NCBI RefSeq assembly: GCF_013280595.1
Contig: NZ_JAAATY010000014.1
Span: 106,723 to 170,722, forward strand
Direction: 5' to 3'
DNA from: Kibdelosporangium persicum
GTDB taxonomy: Bacteria; Actinomycetota; Actinomycetes; Mycobacteriales; Pseudonocardiaceae
DNA: 64,000 nt
Under the pieces are notes generated by a model, which was not told where the DNA came from, ran no database searches, and saw only the letters and a list, made by a program, of their open reading frames with translations. Shown piece by piece: positions 50,385 through 59,826 of this stretch. Numbering within the stretch: the first letter of the stretch is position 1; every line of letters starts with the position of its first letter. Position numbers and translations under genes: made by a program.

Positions 50385-52454
50385 ATGGACGTTGTCGGAA
50401 TCGGGGCGGGCGTGCTGATCGGCGTCGTGCTGCTGGTCATCCTGGTCATCCTCTTCGTGGTCAGCAGGCTGTTCCGCAAGATCGAGCAGGGCAAGGCACT
50501 GATCATCTCCAAGGTGCGCAAGGTGGACGTCACCTTCACCGGCGCGGTCGTGCTGCCGGTGCTGCACCGCGCGGAGGTCATGGACATCTCGGTGAAGACC
50601 ATCGAGATCAACCGGGCCGGTCAGGAAGGCCTGATCTGCAAGGACAACATCCGCGCCGACATCAGGATCACGTTCTTCGTGCGGGTCAACAAGACCGCGG
50701 AGGACGTCATCAAGGTGGCACAGGCCATCGGCACCGCGCGGGCCAGCGACGAGGCCACGCTGCAGGCGCTGTTCAACGCCAAGTTCTCCGAGGCGCTCAA
50801 GACCGTCGGCAAGCAGCTGGACTTCGTCGACCTGTACACCAAGCGCGACGAGTTCCGGGACCAGATCATCCGGGTGATCGGCACCGACCTGAACGGCTAC
50901 AGCCTTGAGGACGCCGCGATCGACTACCTCGAGCAGACCCCGATGAGCCACCTCGACCCGGCCAACATCCTTGACGCGCAAGGCATCCGCAAGATCACCG
51001 AGCTGACCGCGATCGAGCACGTGCGGACCAACGAGTACCAGCGCAACGAGGAGAAGGAGATCACGCGGCAGAACGTCGACGCCCGTGAGCAGATCCTCGA
51101 ACTGGAGCGGCGCAAGGCCGACGCGGAGGTCAAGCAGCGCCGCGAGGTCGAGACGATGAAGGCCCGCGAGGAGGCCGAGATCGCCAAGGTGCAGGCCGAG
51201 GAGCGGCTCAAGGCGCACACCGCGCACCTGCGCACCGAGGAGCAGCTGGGCATCCAGGACCAGAACCGGGCCCGCGAGGTCGCCGTGGCGGAGAAGAACC
51301 GGGAACGGGTCATCGCGATCGAGACCGAGCGGATCGAGAAGGACCGCCAGCTCGAGGTGATCGCCCGCGAGCGGGAGACCGAGCTGTCCAAGATCAGCAA
51401 GGACAAGGAGATCGAGGGCGAGAAGCGCGCGATCGCCGAGGTGGTCCGGGAGCGGATCGCGGTGGACAAGACCGTCGCCGAACAGGAGGAGACGATCAAG
51501 CGGCTGCGCGCGGTCGAGGAGGCCGAGCGGATGCGCCAGGCGCTGGTCATCCAGGCCGAGGCCGAGGCCCAGGAGAAGCTGGTCAAGGACATCAAGGCGG
51601 CCGAGGCCGCCGAGCAGGCCGCGAAGCACGACGCACGCCGCGAGCTCGCGCTGGCCGAGGCCCGTCAGCAGGCGGCCGAACTGGAGGCCCGCGCCAAGAT
51701 CCGGCTCGCCGAGGGCACCCAGGCCCAGGCTGCGGCGGAAGGCCTGGCCGGCGTGCAGGTCCGGGAACGCGACGCGGACGCCATCGAGAAGGTGGGCCGC
51801 GCGGAGGCCGCGGTCGAGCGGGAGAAGGCGTTGGCCAAGGCCGAGGCCACCGAGAAGATCGGCCTCGCCCAGGCCGGGGTGGACCGCGAGAAGGCCGTCG
51901 CGGTCGCGGACGCGTTGCGGGAGAAGCTGAAGGGCGAGGCGGAGGGTCTCACCGAGAAGGCCGCCGCGCTGGCCGCGATGAGCGACGCGACCCGCGAGCA
52001 CGAGGAGTACCGGTTGCGGCTGGAGATGGAGAAGGACATCCGGCTGGCCGGCCTGGACGCGCAGCGCAAGGTGGCCGAGTCGCAGGCGTCGGTCATCGCG
52101 GCGGGCCTGGAGAAGGCCGACATCGACATCGTCGGCGGCGAGTCGATGTTCTTCGACCGCCTGGTCGGCGCGGTGTCGATGGGCAAGAGCATCGACGGGT
52201 TCGTCGAGCACTCGGCGACCGCGCGGACGCTGGCCAGGCCGTGGCTCAACGGCGAGCAGAGCTTCACCGAGGACATCGGCCGGATCCTCGGCGGCATCAG
52301 CACCGCCGACGTGCAGAACCTGACCGTGTCGGCGTTACTGCTCAAGCTGATCGGTTCCGGCGGCAAGGAAGCGGCCAAGCTGCAGGAGCTGCTGGACACC
52401 GCGAACCGGCTCGGTATCGGTGAGCACTCGGTGGCGGGCCTGCTGCCCCGATGA
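50385..52454 (+). CDS. Flotillin-like SPFH protein (YqiK type)
   Basis: 689 residues, longer than most flotillins. An N-terminal helix (5-27) anchors it, the SPFH/band-7 domain follows (about 30-220, DISVKTIEINRAGQEGL and DAAIDYLEQTPMSHLDP), then a ~370-residue charged coiled coil with repeats of ERE/KAEAE, and a globular C-terminus. Flotillins oligomerise at ordered membrane patches. The gene is embedded between the NfeD-like and ATPase genes, overlapping the latter by 4 bp. Confidence 0.92.
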   Translation: MDVVGIGAGVLIGVVLLVILVILFVVSRLFRKIEQGKALIISKVRKVDVTFTGAVVLPVLHRAEVMDISVKTIEINRAGQEGLICKDNIRADIRITFFVRVNKTAEDVIKVAQAIGTARASDEATLQALFNAKFSEALKTVGKQLDFVDLYTKRDEFRDQIIRVIGTDLNGYSLEDAAIDYLEQTPMSHLDPANILDAQGIRKITELTAIEHVRTNEYQRNEEKEITRQNVDAREQILELERRKADAEVKQRREVETMKAREEAEIAKVQAEERLKAHTAHLRTEEQLGIQDQNRAREVAVAEKNRERVIAIETERIEKDRQLEVIARERETELSKISKDKEIEGEKRAIAEVVRERIAVDKTVAEQEETIKRLRAVEEAERMRQALVIQAEAEAQEKLVKDIKAAEAAEQAAKHDARRELALAEARQQAAELEARAKIRLAEGTQAQAAAEGLAGVQVRERDADAIEKVGRAEAAVEREKALAKAEATEKIGLAQAGVDREKAVAVADALREKLKGEAEGLTEKAAALAAMSDATREHEEYRLRLEMEKDIRLAGLDAQRKVAESQASVIAAGLEKADIDIVGGESMFFDRLVGAVSMGKSIDGFVEHSATARTLARPWLNGEQSFTEDIGRILGGISTADVQNLTVSALLLKLIGSGGKEAAKLQELLDTANRLGIGEHSVAGLLPR

Positions 52455-55400
52455 CCACGACCGCCGCTCCTGTCTCGCTGGACGAGGGCACGTACGAGCT
52501 GTTGCGAGCGCGGCTGGCGGGCCACGCCGCCGCGCTCACGGCCCGTGCCGAAGAGCTGAACACCAAGCGCCTCGAGGTGTTCGGCAGCACCGAGTTGCGG
52601 CTGATCGGCACCGAACGGATCCGGACCGAGAACAACTGCGTGCCGCGGGACGTCGTACCCGTCAACGGCTCGATGTTGTTCGGGTACAACGTGTTCATCG
52701 GGCTGCGACCGGAGACCGAGGTCGACGACGTCTTCTCGCTGCACTCGTTCGTCCGGGACGGCGACGCGTTCCGGTTCGACGACGCCGCCGTGCCGGGCCT
52801 GATCGACGACCCGCGGTTCGTGCACGACTTCGCCGAGTTGTACCGGTACTACAAGGAAACCCGGCTGCTGCAGCTGCGCCGCGTGGAAGGCAGGCTGCTC
52901 GCGGTCTTCCAGACGGGCGCGTCGGCGTCCGACATCAGGGTGATGCGCTGGAAGATCACCACGGACGGCACTGTGTCCTATGAGGACAACCGTGGTGAAC
53001 GTGACCACGTCTTCCCGCCGTCGCACGACTTCGAGTGGGTCGAGACGACCCGGGAGGACCACGTCCTCGGCAGGCACCCGCACATCTCGATCCAGAACGA
53101 GGTGTTCATCGAGTCGGTCGGCGGCGACCTGACCATCAAGCTGGAGAACAACACCGAGACCGGCGAGGGCGTCTACGCCGAGCCGGTGACCGAACCGCTG
53201 CAGAGCCTGGCCGACGCCGACGTGCACTACGCCCGCGTCGGCGCGTTGATCCTGCTGAAAATCCGGCCGTACAAGGAAACCGACTGGCGTCACCTGGTCT
53301 TCAACACCCAGACCAAGGGCGTCGCGCGGCTGGACGGCATCGGGCAGGCGTGCCAGCGGTTGCCCGAGGACCAGGGCGTCATCTTCCCCGGTGGCTACTA
53401 CCTGGCCACAGGTGCCGCGAAGACGTTCGACACGGACGTGGCGGGCCTGGAGTTCGAGCGGACGATCCGGTCGACCAACGGCGAGGACGTGCTCTACGTC
53501 TTCCACGCCCGCGCAGCCGGCCGGTACCTGTTGTTGCCGTACAACGTGATCCGCAAGGAAGTCGGGACGCCGATCCCGTGCCACGGGTGGTCGTTGTTCG
53601 ACGACGGCACGCTCGTGGTGTTCCGTGCCGTTTCCGACGAACCGACCCGCGTGCATCCCATGCAGGTGTGGCAGACGCCGTACCTGTCCGACACGTACGC
53701 GGCCGCGCAGGAAACCGGCGAAGGCCCGCTGGGCCGAGTCGGCAACGCCGAACTGGTCAGGGGAATCTCGGACTGCCTGTCCGTTTCCCGGATGGTGGGC
53801 GAGATGGCACCGTCCACTGAGGTCTTCGAGGCGTTGATCGCGGCCTGTGACCGGGCGTTCGACCACTATCACTGGCTCGGCGAGCAGGACCTGTGCGACC
53901 TGCGCACACCGCTCGCCGACGTGCGCGCCACCGCCGAGCAGGTGCTCGACGAGTTCGAAGGCGTGCAGGCACTGACCAACCAGGCCGCGACCGCGCTGGC
54001 GGAGTCCGATCGGGACATCGCCTCGCTCGTGCGCAAGGTTCGTGGTGAGGCGCCGAAGACCGCGGACGCCTGGGTGTCGCAGCTGGCCGACCTGCGCAAG
54101 GCGCAAGGCCACCTGATCACGTTGAAAGAGATGCGGTACATCGACCTCGCCCGCATCGGCTCGTTGAACGACCTGCTGACAACCGAGCTCGACACCGCGG
54201 CGCAGCGCGCGGTCGCGTTCCTCAGCGGGGAGAACGCGTTCGCCGGGTACCACGAGCAGGTCGAGCGCCTGGTCGCGGAGGGCGCGGCGATCAAGACCGT
54301 GGCCGAGGCCGCGCCGGTCCAGCGACGTCTCACCGACCAGGCCGAAGGGCTCGAACTGCTCACCCAGGTGGTCAGCTCGCTCGACATCGCCGATGCCACG
54401 GTCCGTACCGGAATCCTGTCGCGCGTCGGTGAGGTCCTCGGCGGGATCAACCGCGCACGCGCCACTGTGGACGGACGGCGCCGGGAACTCGCGGCCAGCG
54501 AGGGCCGTGCCGAGTTCGCGGCCGAATTCGCGTTGGTGGGGCAGGCGATCACCGGTGCGCTGGCGGTCGCGGACACGCCACAGAAGTGCGACGAGGGACT
54601 CGGCCGGCTGATGCTCCAGCTGGAGAACCTGGAGTCGCGGTTCGGCGAGTTCGACGACTTCATGGCCGAGTTAGGCGCCAAACGCACCGACGTCTACGAG
54701 GCGTTTTCCGCGCGCAAGCAGGCTTTGCTGGACGAACGGGCCCGGCGCGCGGACCGTCTGGTGGAGTCCGCGAGCCGGATTCTGGGCAGTGTGCGGCGCC
54801 GGGCAGGTCAGCTGGAGACGCTGGACGACGTCAACACGTACTTCGCGGGCGACCCGATGGTGGCCAAGCTCCGCGCGGTCGCCGACGACCTGCGAGCCCT
54901 GGGCGACCAGGTCCGTGCGGAGGAACTGGACGGCCGGATCAAGGCCGCGCGCCAGGAAGCGGGCCGGTCGCTGCGGGACCGGCTGGACCTCTACGCCGAC
55001 GGCGGCGAGACGATCAAGCTGGGCAGGCACGTGTTCGCGGTGAACACGCAGGCCATGGACCTGACTCTGGTGCCGAGCGACGACCGCCTGGCGATCGGGA
55101 TCACCGGAACGGACTTCCGTGACCCGGTCGTCGACCCCGAGTTCGAGACCACCAGGCCGTTCTGGAACCAGCTGCTGGTGTCCGAGACGCCCGAGGTCTA
55201 CCGCGGCGAATACCTCGCCACCGTCGCGCTTCCGTCCGCACCTCTGGACGAAAGCGCTGTGCTGGAGCATGTGCGCGAGGTCGCCGAGACCCGTTACGAC
55301 GAAGGCTACGAGCGCGGCGTGCACGACCACGACGCCGCCAAGATCCTTGAAGCGATCCTGCGGCTGCGTGCCGGCGCGGGAGTGCTGCGGTACACGCCGC

Positions 55401-57301
55401 AGGCACGTGCGGCCGCGACGATCTTCTGGGCGTTCGGGCCGGACGAGGCCGCGAAGACGGTGTGGTCCCGCCGGGCCGGGTCGCTGGCTCGCGCCCGGAC
55501 CGCGTTCGGCCACACGTCCGCGATCGACGAGCTCACCGCCGAACTGACCGGGGAGATCACCGCCTTCCTTGCCGCGCAGGGGCTCGAAGGTGACCCGTTG
55601 GCGGGGGAGTACCTGTTCGAAGAGCTGGCCAGGGCGCCCTTCGGCTTCGCCACCAGCGCGGGCGCACGCTCGTTGGCCGACAGGTTCCGCCGTGCTCTGG
55701 GCACAGCCAAGGAGTTCGACGACGACCTGCGGGCGATCGACGGCGTGGCCGAGCGGCACCAGTTGATCTCCGCCTGGCTGACGGCGTACTTGGCCAGCGT
55801 CGGGGAAACCAGTGCCGACCTGCCCGAGGCGATCGCCCTTGAGCTGTGCCGTGATGTGCCGCGGCACGACTCCTCGGCCGCGCTAGAGGCGACCGTCGAA
55901 GGCCTGCTGGGCACACATCCGAGGATCGTGGACCGGAAACTGACCTTCCGCCTGGACGAACTGCTCGCCCGGACCCGCCGGTTCCACACCGAACGGGTCC
56001 CGGCTTTCCGCGCGTACCAGAAGAAGCGTGCCGACCTTGTCACGGCTTCGCGGCAGGCGCTGCGGTTCGACGAGTTCCAGCCGAAGGTGATGAGCGCGTT
56101 CGTGCGCAACGGCCTGCTCGACGAGGTCTACCTGCCGCTGATCGGTGACAACCTGGCCAAACAACTCGGCACCGCGGGCGATTCGAAGCGCACCGACCAG
56201 ATGGGACTGTTGCTGCTCATCTCCCCGCCCGGGTACGGCAAGACGACGTTGATGGAGTACGTCGCCAACCGGCTCGGCCTGGTGTTCGTGAAGGTCAACG
56301 GGCCCGCCCTCGGCCACTCCGTGACCTCCGTCGACCCGGCCGAAGCGCCGAACGCGACCGCACGCCAGGAGATCGAGAAGATTTCGTTCGCGCTGGAGAT
56401 GGGCAGCAATGTGCTGCTGTACCTGGACGACATCCAGCACACGTCGCCGGAGTTGCTGCAGAAGTTCATCTCGCTCTGCGACGCCCAGCGCCGGATGGAG
56501 GGCGTCTGGAAAGGCAGGACCAAGACGTACGACCTGCGCGGCAAGCGGTTCGCGGTGTGTATGGCAGGCAACCCGTACACCGAGTCCGGTCAGCGCTTCC
56601 GGATTCCGGACATGCTAGCCAACCGGGCGGACGTGTGGAACCTCGGCGACGTGCTGTCCGGCAAGGAAGACCTGTTCGCCCTGAGTTTCATCGAGAACTC
56701 GTTGACGTCCAACGCCGTGCTGGCCCCACTGTCCACACGCGAGCGTGCCGACGTGCCGAAGCTGGTGCGGCTGGCCAAGGGCGACCCGGCGATCCGGCCG
56801 GACCAGTTGACGCACCCGTACTCGTCGGTCGAGCTCGACCAAGTGCTGTCCGTGCTGCGCAAGCTGTTGACGGTGCAGAAGGTCGTGCTCGCCAACAACC
56901 AGGCGTACATCGCGTCAGCCGCCCAGTCGGACGCTTCCCGGACCGAACCGCCGTACCAGCTCCAAGGTTCGTACCGGAACATGAACAAGCTGGCGGAGAA
57001 GATCGTCCCGGCGATGAACGACGCGGAGCTGGCGGCCCTGATCGACGATCACTACATGGCCGAGGCGCAGACGTTGACCTCAGGCGCGGAAGCCAACCTG
57101 CTCAAACTCGCCGAGCTGCGGGGAACCCTCACGGCGGCCCAGGCTTCGCGGTGGGCCGAGGTGAAGGCGGCCTACGTGCGTGACCTCGCGCTGGGCGGCG
57201 ACTCGGAAGACCCGATGAGCCGCGCGGTGGGGGCGGTCGGGCTCCTGGCCGACCAGGTGGGCTCGATCGCCTCGGTGCTCAGAGATTCGCGAGGTGACTG
57301 A
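52451..57301 (+). CDS. Giant AAA ATPase of the 'DNA repair ATPase' type, 1616 aa
   Basis: 1616 residues, no membrane segment. An N-terminal beta-rich region of ~450 residues (GSMLFGYNVFIGL, GRHPHISIQNEVFIES) is followed by a long helical/coiled region (~480-1200) and one AAA domain: Walker A PPGYGKTT (1259-1266), Walker B VLLYLDD (1321-1327), then sensor region VCMAGNPYTESGQRFRIPDM. This resembles proteins labelled 'DNA repair ATPase' (DUF3686-like), a label without biochemical support. Translation is coupled to the flotillin gene (ATGA). The neighbourhood implies a membrane-associated mechanical or remodelling role. Confidence 0.85.
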   Translation: MTTTAAPVSLDEGTYELLRARLAGHAAALTARAEELNTKRLEVFGSTELRLIGTERIRTENNCVPRDVVPVNGSMLFGYNVFIGLRPETEVDDVFSLHSFVRDGDAFRFDDAAVPGLIDDPRFVHDFAELYRYYKETRLLQLRRVEGRLLAVFQTGASASDIRVMRWKITTDGTVSYEDNRGERDHVFPPSHDFEWVETTREDHVLGRHPHISIQNEVFIESVGGDLTIKLENNTETGEGVYAEPVTEPLQSLADADVHYARVGALILLKIRPYKETDWRHLVFNTQTKGVARLDGIGQACQRLPEDQGVIFPGGYYLATGAAKTFDTDVAGLEFERTIRSTNGEDVLYVFHARAAGRYLLLPYNVIRKEVGTPIPCHGWSLFDDGTLVVFRAVSDEPTRVHPMQVWQTPYLSDTYAAAQETGEGPLGRVGNAELVRGISDCLSVSRMVGEMAPSTEVFEALIAACDRAFDHYHWLGEQDLCDLRTPLADVRATAEQVLDEFEGVQALTNQAATALAESDRDIASLVRKVRGEAPKTADAWVSQLADLRKAQGHLITLKEMRYIDLARIGSLNDLLTTELDTAAQRAVAFLSGENAFAGYHEQVERLVAEGAAIKTVAEAAPVQRRLTDQAEGLELLTQVVSSLDIADATVRTGILSRVGEVLGGINRARATVDGRRRELAASEGRAEFAAEFALVGQAITGALAVADTPQKCDEGLGRLMLQLENLESRFGEFDDFMAELGAKRTDVYEAFSARKQALLDERARRADRLVESASRILGSVRRRAGQLETLDDVNTYFAGDPMVAKLRAVADDLRALGDQVRAEELDGRIKAARQEAGRSLRDRLDLYADGGETIKLGRHVFAVNTQAMDLTLVPSDDRLAIGITGTDFRDPVVDPEFETTRPFWNQLLVSETPEVYRGEYLATVALPSAPLDESAVLEHVREVAETRYDEGYERGVHDHDAAKILEAILRLRAGAGVLRYTPQARAAATIFWAFGPDEAAKTVWSRRAGSLARARTAFGHTSAIDELTAELTGEITAFLAAQGLEGDPLAGEYLFEELARAPFGFATSAGARSLADRFRRALGTAKEFDDDLRAIDGVAERHQLISAWLTAYLASVGETSADLPEAIALELCRDVPRHDSSAALEATVEGLLGTHPRIVDRKLTFRLDELLARTRRFHTERVPAFRAYQKKRADLVTASRQALRFDEFQPKVMSAFVRNGLLDEVYLPLIGDNLAKQLGTAGDSKRTDQMGLLLLISPPGYGKTTLMEYVANRLGLVFVKVNGPALGHSVTSVDPAEAPNATARQEIEKISFALEMGSNVLLYLDDIQHTSPELLQKFISLCDAQRRMEGVWKGRTKTYDLRGKRFAVCMAGNPYTESGQRFRIPDMLANRADVWNLGDVLSGKEDLFALSFIENSLTSNAVLAPLSTRERADVPKLVRLAKGDPAIRPDQLTHPYSSVELDQVLSVLRKLLTVQKVVLANNQAYIASAAQSDASRTEPPYQLQGSYRNMNKLAEKIVPAMNDAELAALIDDHYMAEAQTLTSGAEANLLKLAELRGTLTAAQASRWAEVKAAYVRDLALGGDSEDPMSRAVGAVGLLADQVGSIASVLRDSRGD

Positions 57302-57857
57302 ACTCGTTCCGCCACTTCGCGTACCACTCCTCGAACCACGGAAACCCTTGGCTGAGCGGCACGATCGTGCGCACGGTCTCCAGGTAGTACTTCTGTTGCT
57401 TCGCTGGCTTGGGATGTGTGTTCAACCGCTGTACGTTGCTGAGCCGGTCGGCGAGCTTGACCGTCAGGGCGTCCTTCGGCGCGTTCTTCAGGTTTTCCAG
57501 GTACGCCTCGCGGTCCTCACCCTTGGTCACCCAGTTGACCAGTTCCGCGACCCTGTCCCCGAACTGCGCCCGGACGGTCTCCAGGTCGCAGTCGGTGTCC
57601 TCGACGACGTCGTGCAGCACACCCGCCCTCAGCACGTCGATGTCCGTCACGCCCACACCTTCGGCGAGGACGGTCACCACTTCCAGCAGGTGCTCGACGT
57701 AGGGTTCGCCCGCGGGCCTGGTCTGATCCCCGTGCCACCGCACGGCGAACTCGACGGCCTCGTCCAGCAGGTGCAGGTCGGGCACGCGCCCGTTCAGCCG
57801 CTGCCGCAGCGCCGGCCAGCCGTCCTTGGCCTCGAACGTCTCAAGTGGATGCACCAT
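57279..57857 (-). CDS. HD-domain small alarmone hydrolase (MESH1/RelA-hydrolase type)
   Basis: 192 residues, hydrolase part only. Motifs match the RelA/SpoT HD domain: FAVRWHGDQTRPAGEPYVEHLLEV, GVLHDVVEDTD (His-Asp), FGDRVAELVNWVTK and VKLADRLSNV. There is no synthetase, TGS or ACT domain. The start ATG at 57857 lies exactly 7 nt after TATAAG (minus strand), so leaderless. It probably degrades (p)ppGpp-like nucleotides. Its 3' end overlaps the giant ATPase gene by 23 bp. Confidence 0.88.
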   Translation of the reverse strand: MVHPLETFEAKDGWPALRQRLNGRVPDLHLLDEAVEFAVRWHGDQTRPAGEPYVEHLLEVVTVLAEGVGVTDIDVLRAGVLHDVVEDTDCDLETVRAQFGDRVAELVNWVTKGEDREAYLENLKNAPKDALTVKLADRLSNVQRLNTHPKPAKQQKYYLETVRTIVPLSQGFPWFEEWYAKWRNEFSHLANL

Positions 57858-57864
57858 TCGAACC

Positions 57865-58557
57865 TTATACCTTGTGTCTTGGGATGACCGACCTTCGACC
57901 ACCCGTCCGTTTCGCCGGTCGGGCCGCGTCGGTGATCGACAGCGCGGGCACCAACCGCGGCACTGCCGGCAGGGGCGAGGCCACGGGCGAGGCTTGGAAC
58001 GCCTGGATCGCGAGCGCGGCGAAGCGCCGGGAGGCCGCGACCCGGGCCGCCGGTGACGCGGCGCGGATGCCGCTGTTGGCCATGAGCATGAGGATCAGGT
58101 CGTCCAGGACGAAGTCGGGACGCAGACGGCCGGCGGCTTTGGCGCGACGGGCGAGTTCGGCGATCGCGTTCAGCGAGTAGGTCCGGATCGCGGCGAAGTC
58201 CATCGCGTGCGGAAACGTCGACGTGAAGGCCGCGGTGAAGCCCCGGTCGCGGGCGTGCAACTCACAGATCCTCTCGACCACGAGCCGGAAGCCGTGCCAC
58301 GGATCAGGATCGGCCAGCCCTTCGTCGACGATCGACTGGCAGGCCAGCATCTGGTCCGTGAACGCCTCGGTGACCAGCGTCTCCTTGGTCGGGAAATGGC
58401 GGTAGAGGGTGGCGGGGCCGACTCCGGCGCGCCGGGCGATCTCCCGCAGCGGCGCGTTCAGACCTTCCGCGGCGAACACCGCGCGAGCCGCGTCGAGGAT
58501 GCGTGCACGGTTGTCCCGGGCGTCGGAGCGCGGCCGGTGAGGCAAACGATCGGTCAC
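57865..58557 (-). CDS. TetR family regulator, divergent from a quinone oxidoreductase
   Basis: 230 residues from GTG at 58557, with TAAAGT seven nt before (leaderless). The helix-turn-helix is APLREIARRAGVGPATLYRHFPTKE (residues ~34-58). The C-terminal domain is of the SbtR-like type (QMLACQSIVDEGLADPDPWHGF). It is divergent from the oxidoreductase gene with a perfect palindrome between them. Confidence 0.9.
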   Translation of the reverse strand: MTDRLPHRPRSDARDNRARILDAARAVFAAEGLNAPLREIARRAGVGPATLYRHFPTKETLVTEAFTDQMLACQSIVDEGLADPDPWHGFRLVVERICELHARDRGFTAAFTSTFPHAMDFAAIRTYSLNAIAELARRAKAAGRLRPDFVLDDLILMLMANSGIRAASPAARVAASRRFAALAIQAFQASPVASPLPAVPRLVPALSITDAARPAKRTGGRRSVIPRHKV

Positions 58558-58574
58558 CGCTCTCACTTTAGCCA

Positions 58575-58594
58575 AACGGACGGGGGCGTCCGTT
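58575..58594. promoter_or_regulatory. TetR operator in the TetR/oxidoreductase gap
   Basis: AACGGACG-GGGG-CGTCCGTT has perfect 8-bp arms and lies directly upstream of the regulator's -10 element. It should control both divergent genes. Confidence 0.7.
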
Positions 58595-58633
58595 AACGTC
58601 GGCCCGGTTGATCCCGGAACGAGGAGACGGACA

Positions 58634-59608
58634 GTGAAGGCAGTTGCGGTTCAGGCGTTCGGAAGTCCCGAGGGCCTCGCGGTCGTCGACGTCGTCGACC
58701 CGAGTCCCGCCGAGGGACAGGTGCTGATCACCACCGAGGCGATCGGCGTCGGCGGTGTCGACGCCGTGATCCGAAGCGGTGCGCTCGCCGCCTACGGCTT
58801 CTCCGAAGGGCACATTCTCGGTGGCGAGATCGCGGGCACCGTGGCCGCGGTGGGCGAGGGCGTCGACCCGTCATGGATCGGTCAGCGCGTGTGGGCGTTC
58901 ACTGGCGTAGGTGGCGGTTACGCCGAGCAAGCGATCGCCTCGGCCGAGACGCTCATCCCCTTGGCGGCGACCGTGTCGGCTGTCGACGCGGTGACGCTCG
59001 GGAGTTCCGGCGCGGTGGCCCACTTCGGCCTTCGCCATGCCCGCTTCGCTCCGGGCGAGTCGGTGCTGGTGCGCGGCGCGGCCGGCGGCATCGGGATCAT
59101 GGCGGTCCAGCTCGCGGTTCGCGGTGGCGCCGGTGCGGTGGCGGTCACGACCTCCTCACCCGAGCGTGGTGACCGTCTGCGCAAACTCGGCGCCACCCAT
59201 GTGCTGGACCGCACCGGCGAGGGAGACAAGGACGCGCCCACCGGCTACGACGTCATCATCGACATCGTCGCCGGCACGGCCCTGCCTTCGTTTTTCGCCA
59301 AGCTCAACCCGAACGGTCGCATGGTCGCCGTCGGCGCGGTCGCGGGCGAGCCGCCGGCGGACTTCGCGACGGAGATGTTCGCGGCGTTCCAGAAGTCGCT
59401 GTCGTTCGCGACTTTCAGCGCCAACACCGTGCCCGTGTCCGACCGGCGCGCCGTGACCGCCGAACTGTTCGCTGCCGCGAGCCGCGGTGAGCTGGAAACC
59501 GTCGTGCACGAGGTGCTGCCTCTGGAGCAAGCCGCACTGGCTCACCAGAAAATGGCGGCAGGTGAGGTGTTCGGCAGAATCGTGCTCACGCCATCGGCGA
59601 CCGGGTGA
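58634..59608 (+). CDS. NADPH quinone oxidoreductase-like MDR protein
   Basis: 324 residues from GTG with GAGGAG about eight nt upstream. Medium-chain dehydrogenase fold: GroES-like N-terminal half (GHILGGEIAGTVAAVGEGVD), Rossmann motif VRGAAGGIGIMAVQLA and FGRIVLTP at the end. No zinc-binding Cys, so the zinc-free quinone-reductase group is likely. The divergent TetR probably induces it with an electrophile or quinone. Confidence 0.9.
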   Translation: MKAVAVQAFGSPEGLAVVDVVDPSPAEGQVLITTEAIGVGGVDAVIRSGALAAYGFSEGHILGGEIAGTVAAVGEGVDPSWIGQRVWAFTGVGGGYAEQAIASAETLIPLAATVSAVDAVTLGSSGAVAHFGLRHARFAPGESVLVRGAAGGIGIMAVQLAVRGGAGAVAVTTSSPERGDRLRKLGATHVLDRTGEGDKDAPTGYDVIIDIVAGTALPSFFAKLNPNGRMVAVGAVAGEPPADFATEMFAAFQKSLSFATFSANTVPVSDRRAVTAELFAAASRGELETVVHEVLPLEQAALAHQKMAAGEVFGRIVLTPSATG

Positions 59609-59826
59609 CTCACTGGGCCGGGGCGGGCGTGTCGTCTGTGCCGGCAAGTCGGAGTTGGCCGCGTGGAGGCTGCCGGAACACCAGAAAGCGACGCTGGTCT
59701 CGGGCGGAGTGCCGTTGCTCGAAGGCGTTGTTGTTCTGGAGGGAGGCGTAGAGCCCCTGCCACGACCGTTGATCGGGCCGCTTCAGCGCCAAGGCCTGTC
59801 GCAGTGCGTCAGCACCGCCCTGGGGT

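Noticed and set aside
50154-54253. Very long leftward frames over the flotillin and ATPase genes
   Set aside because: Leu/Asp/Arg-rich shadow composition with no start site; the rightward genes are coupled and have known domains.
59609-59826. Possible gene between the oxidoreductase and the four-helix protein
   Set aside because: Short frames only, without ribosome binding sites.
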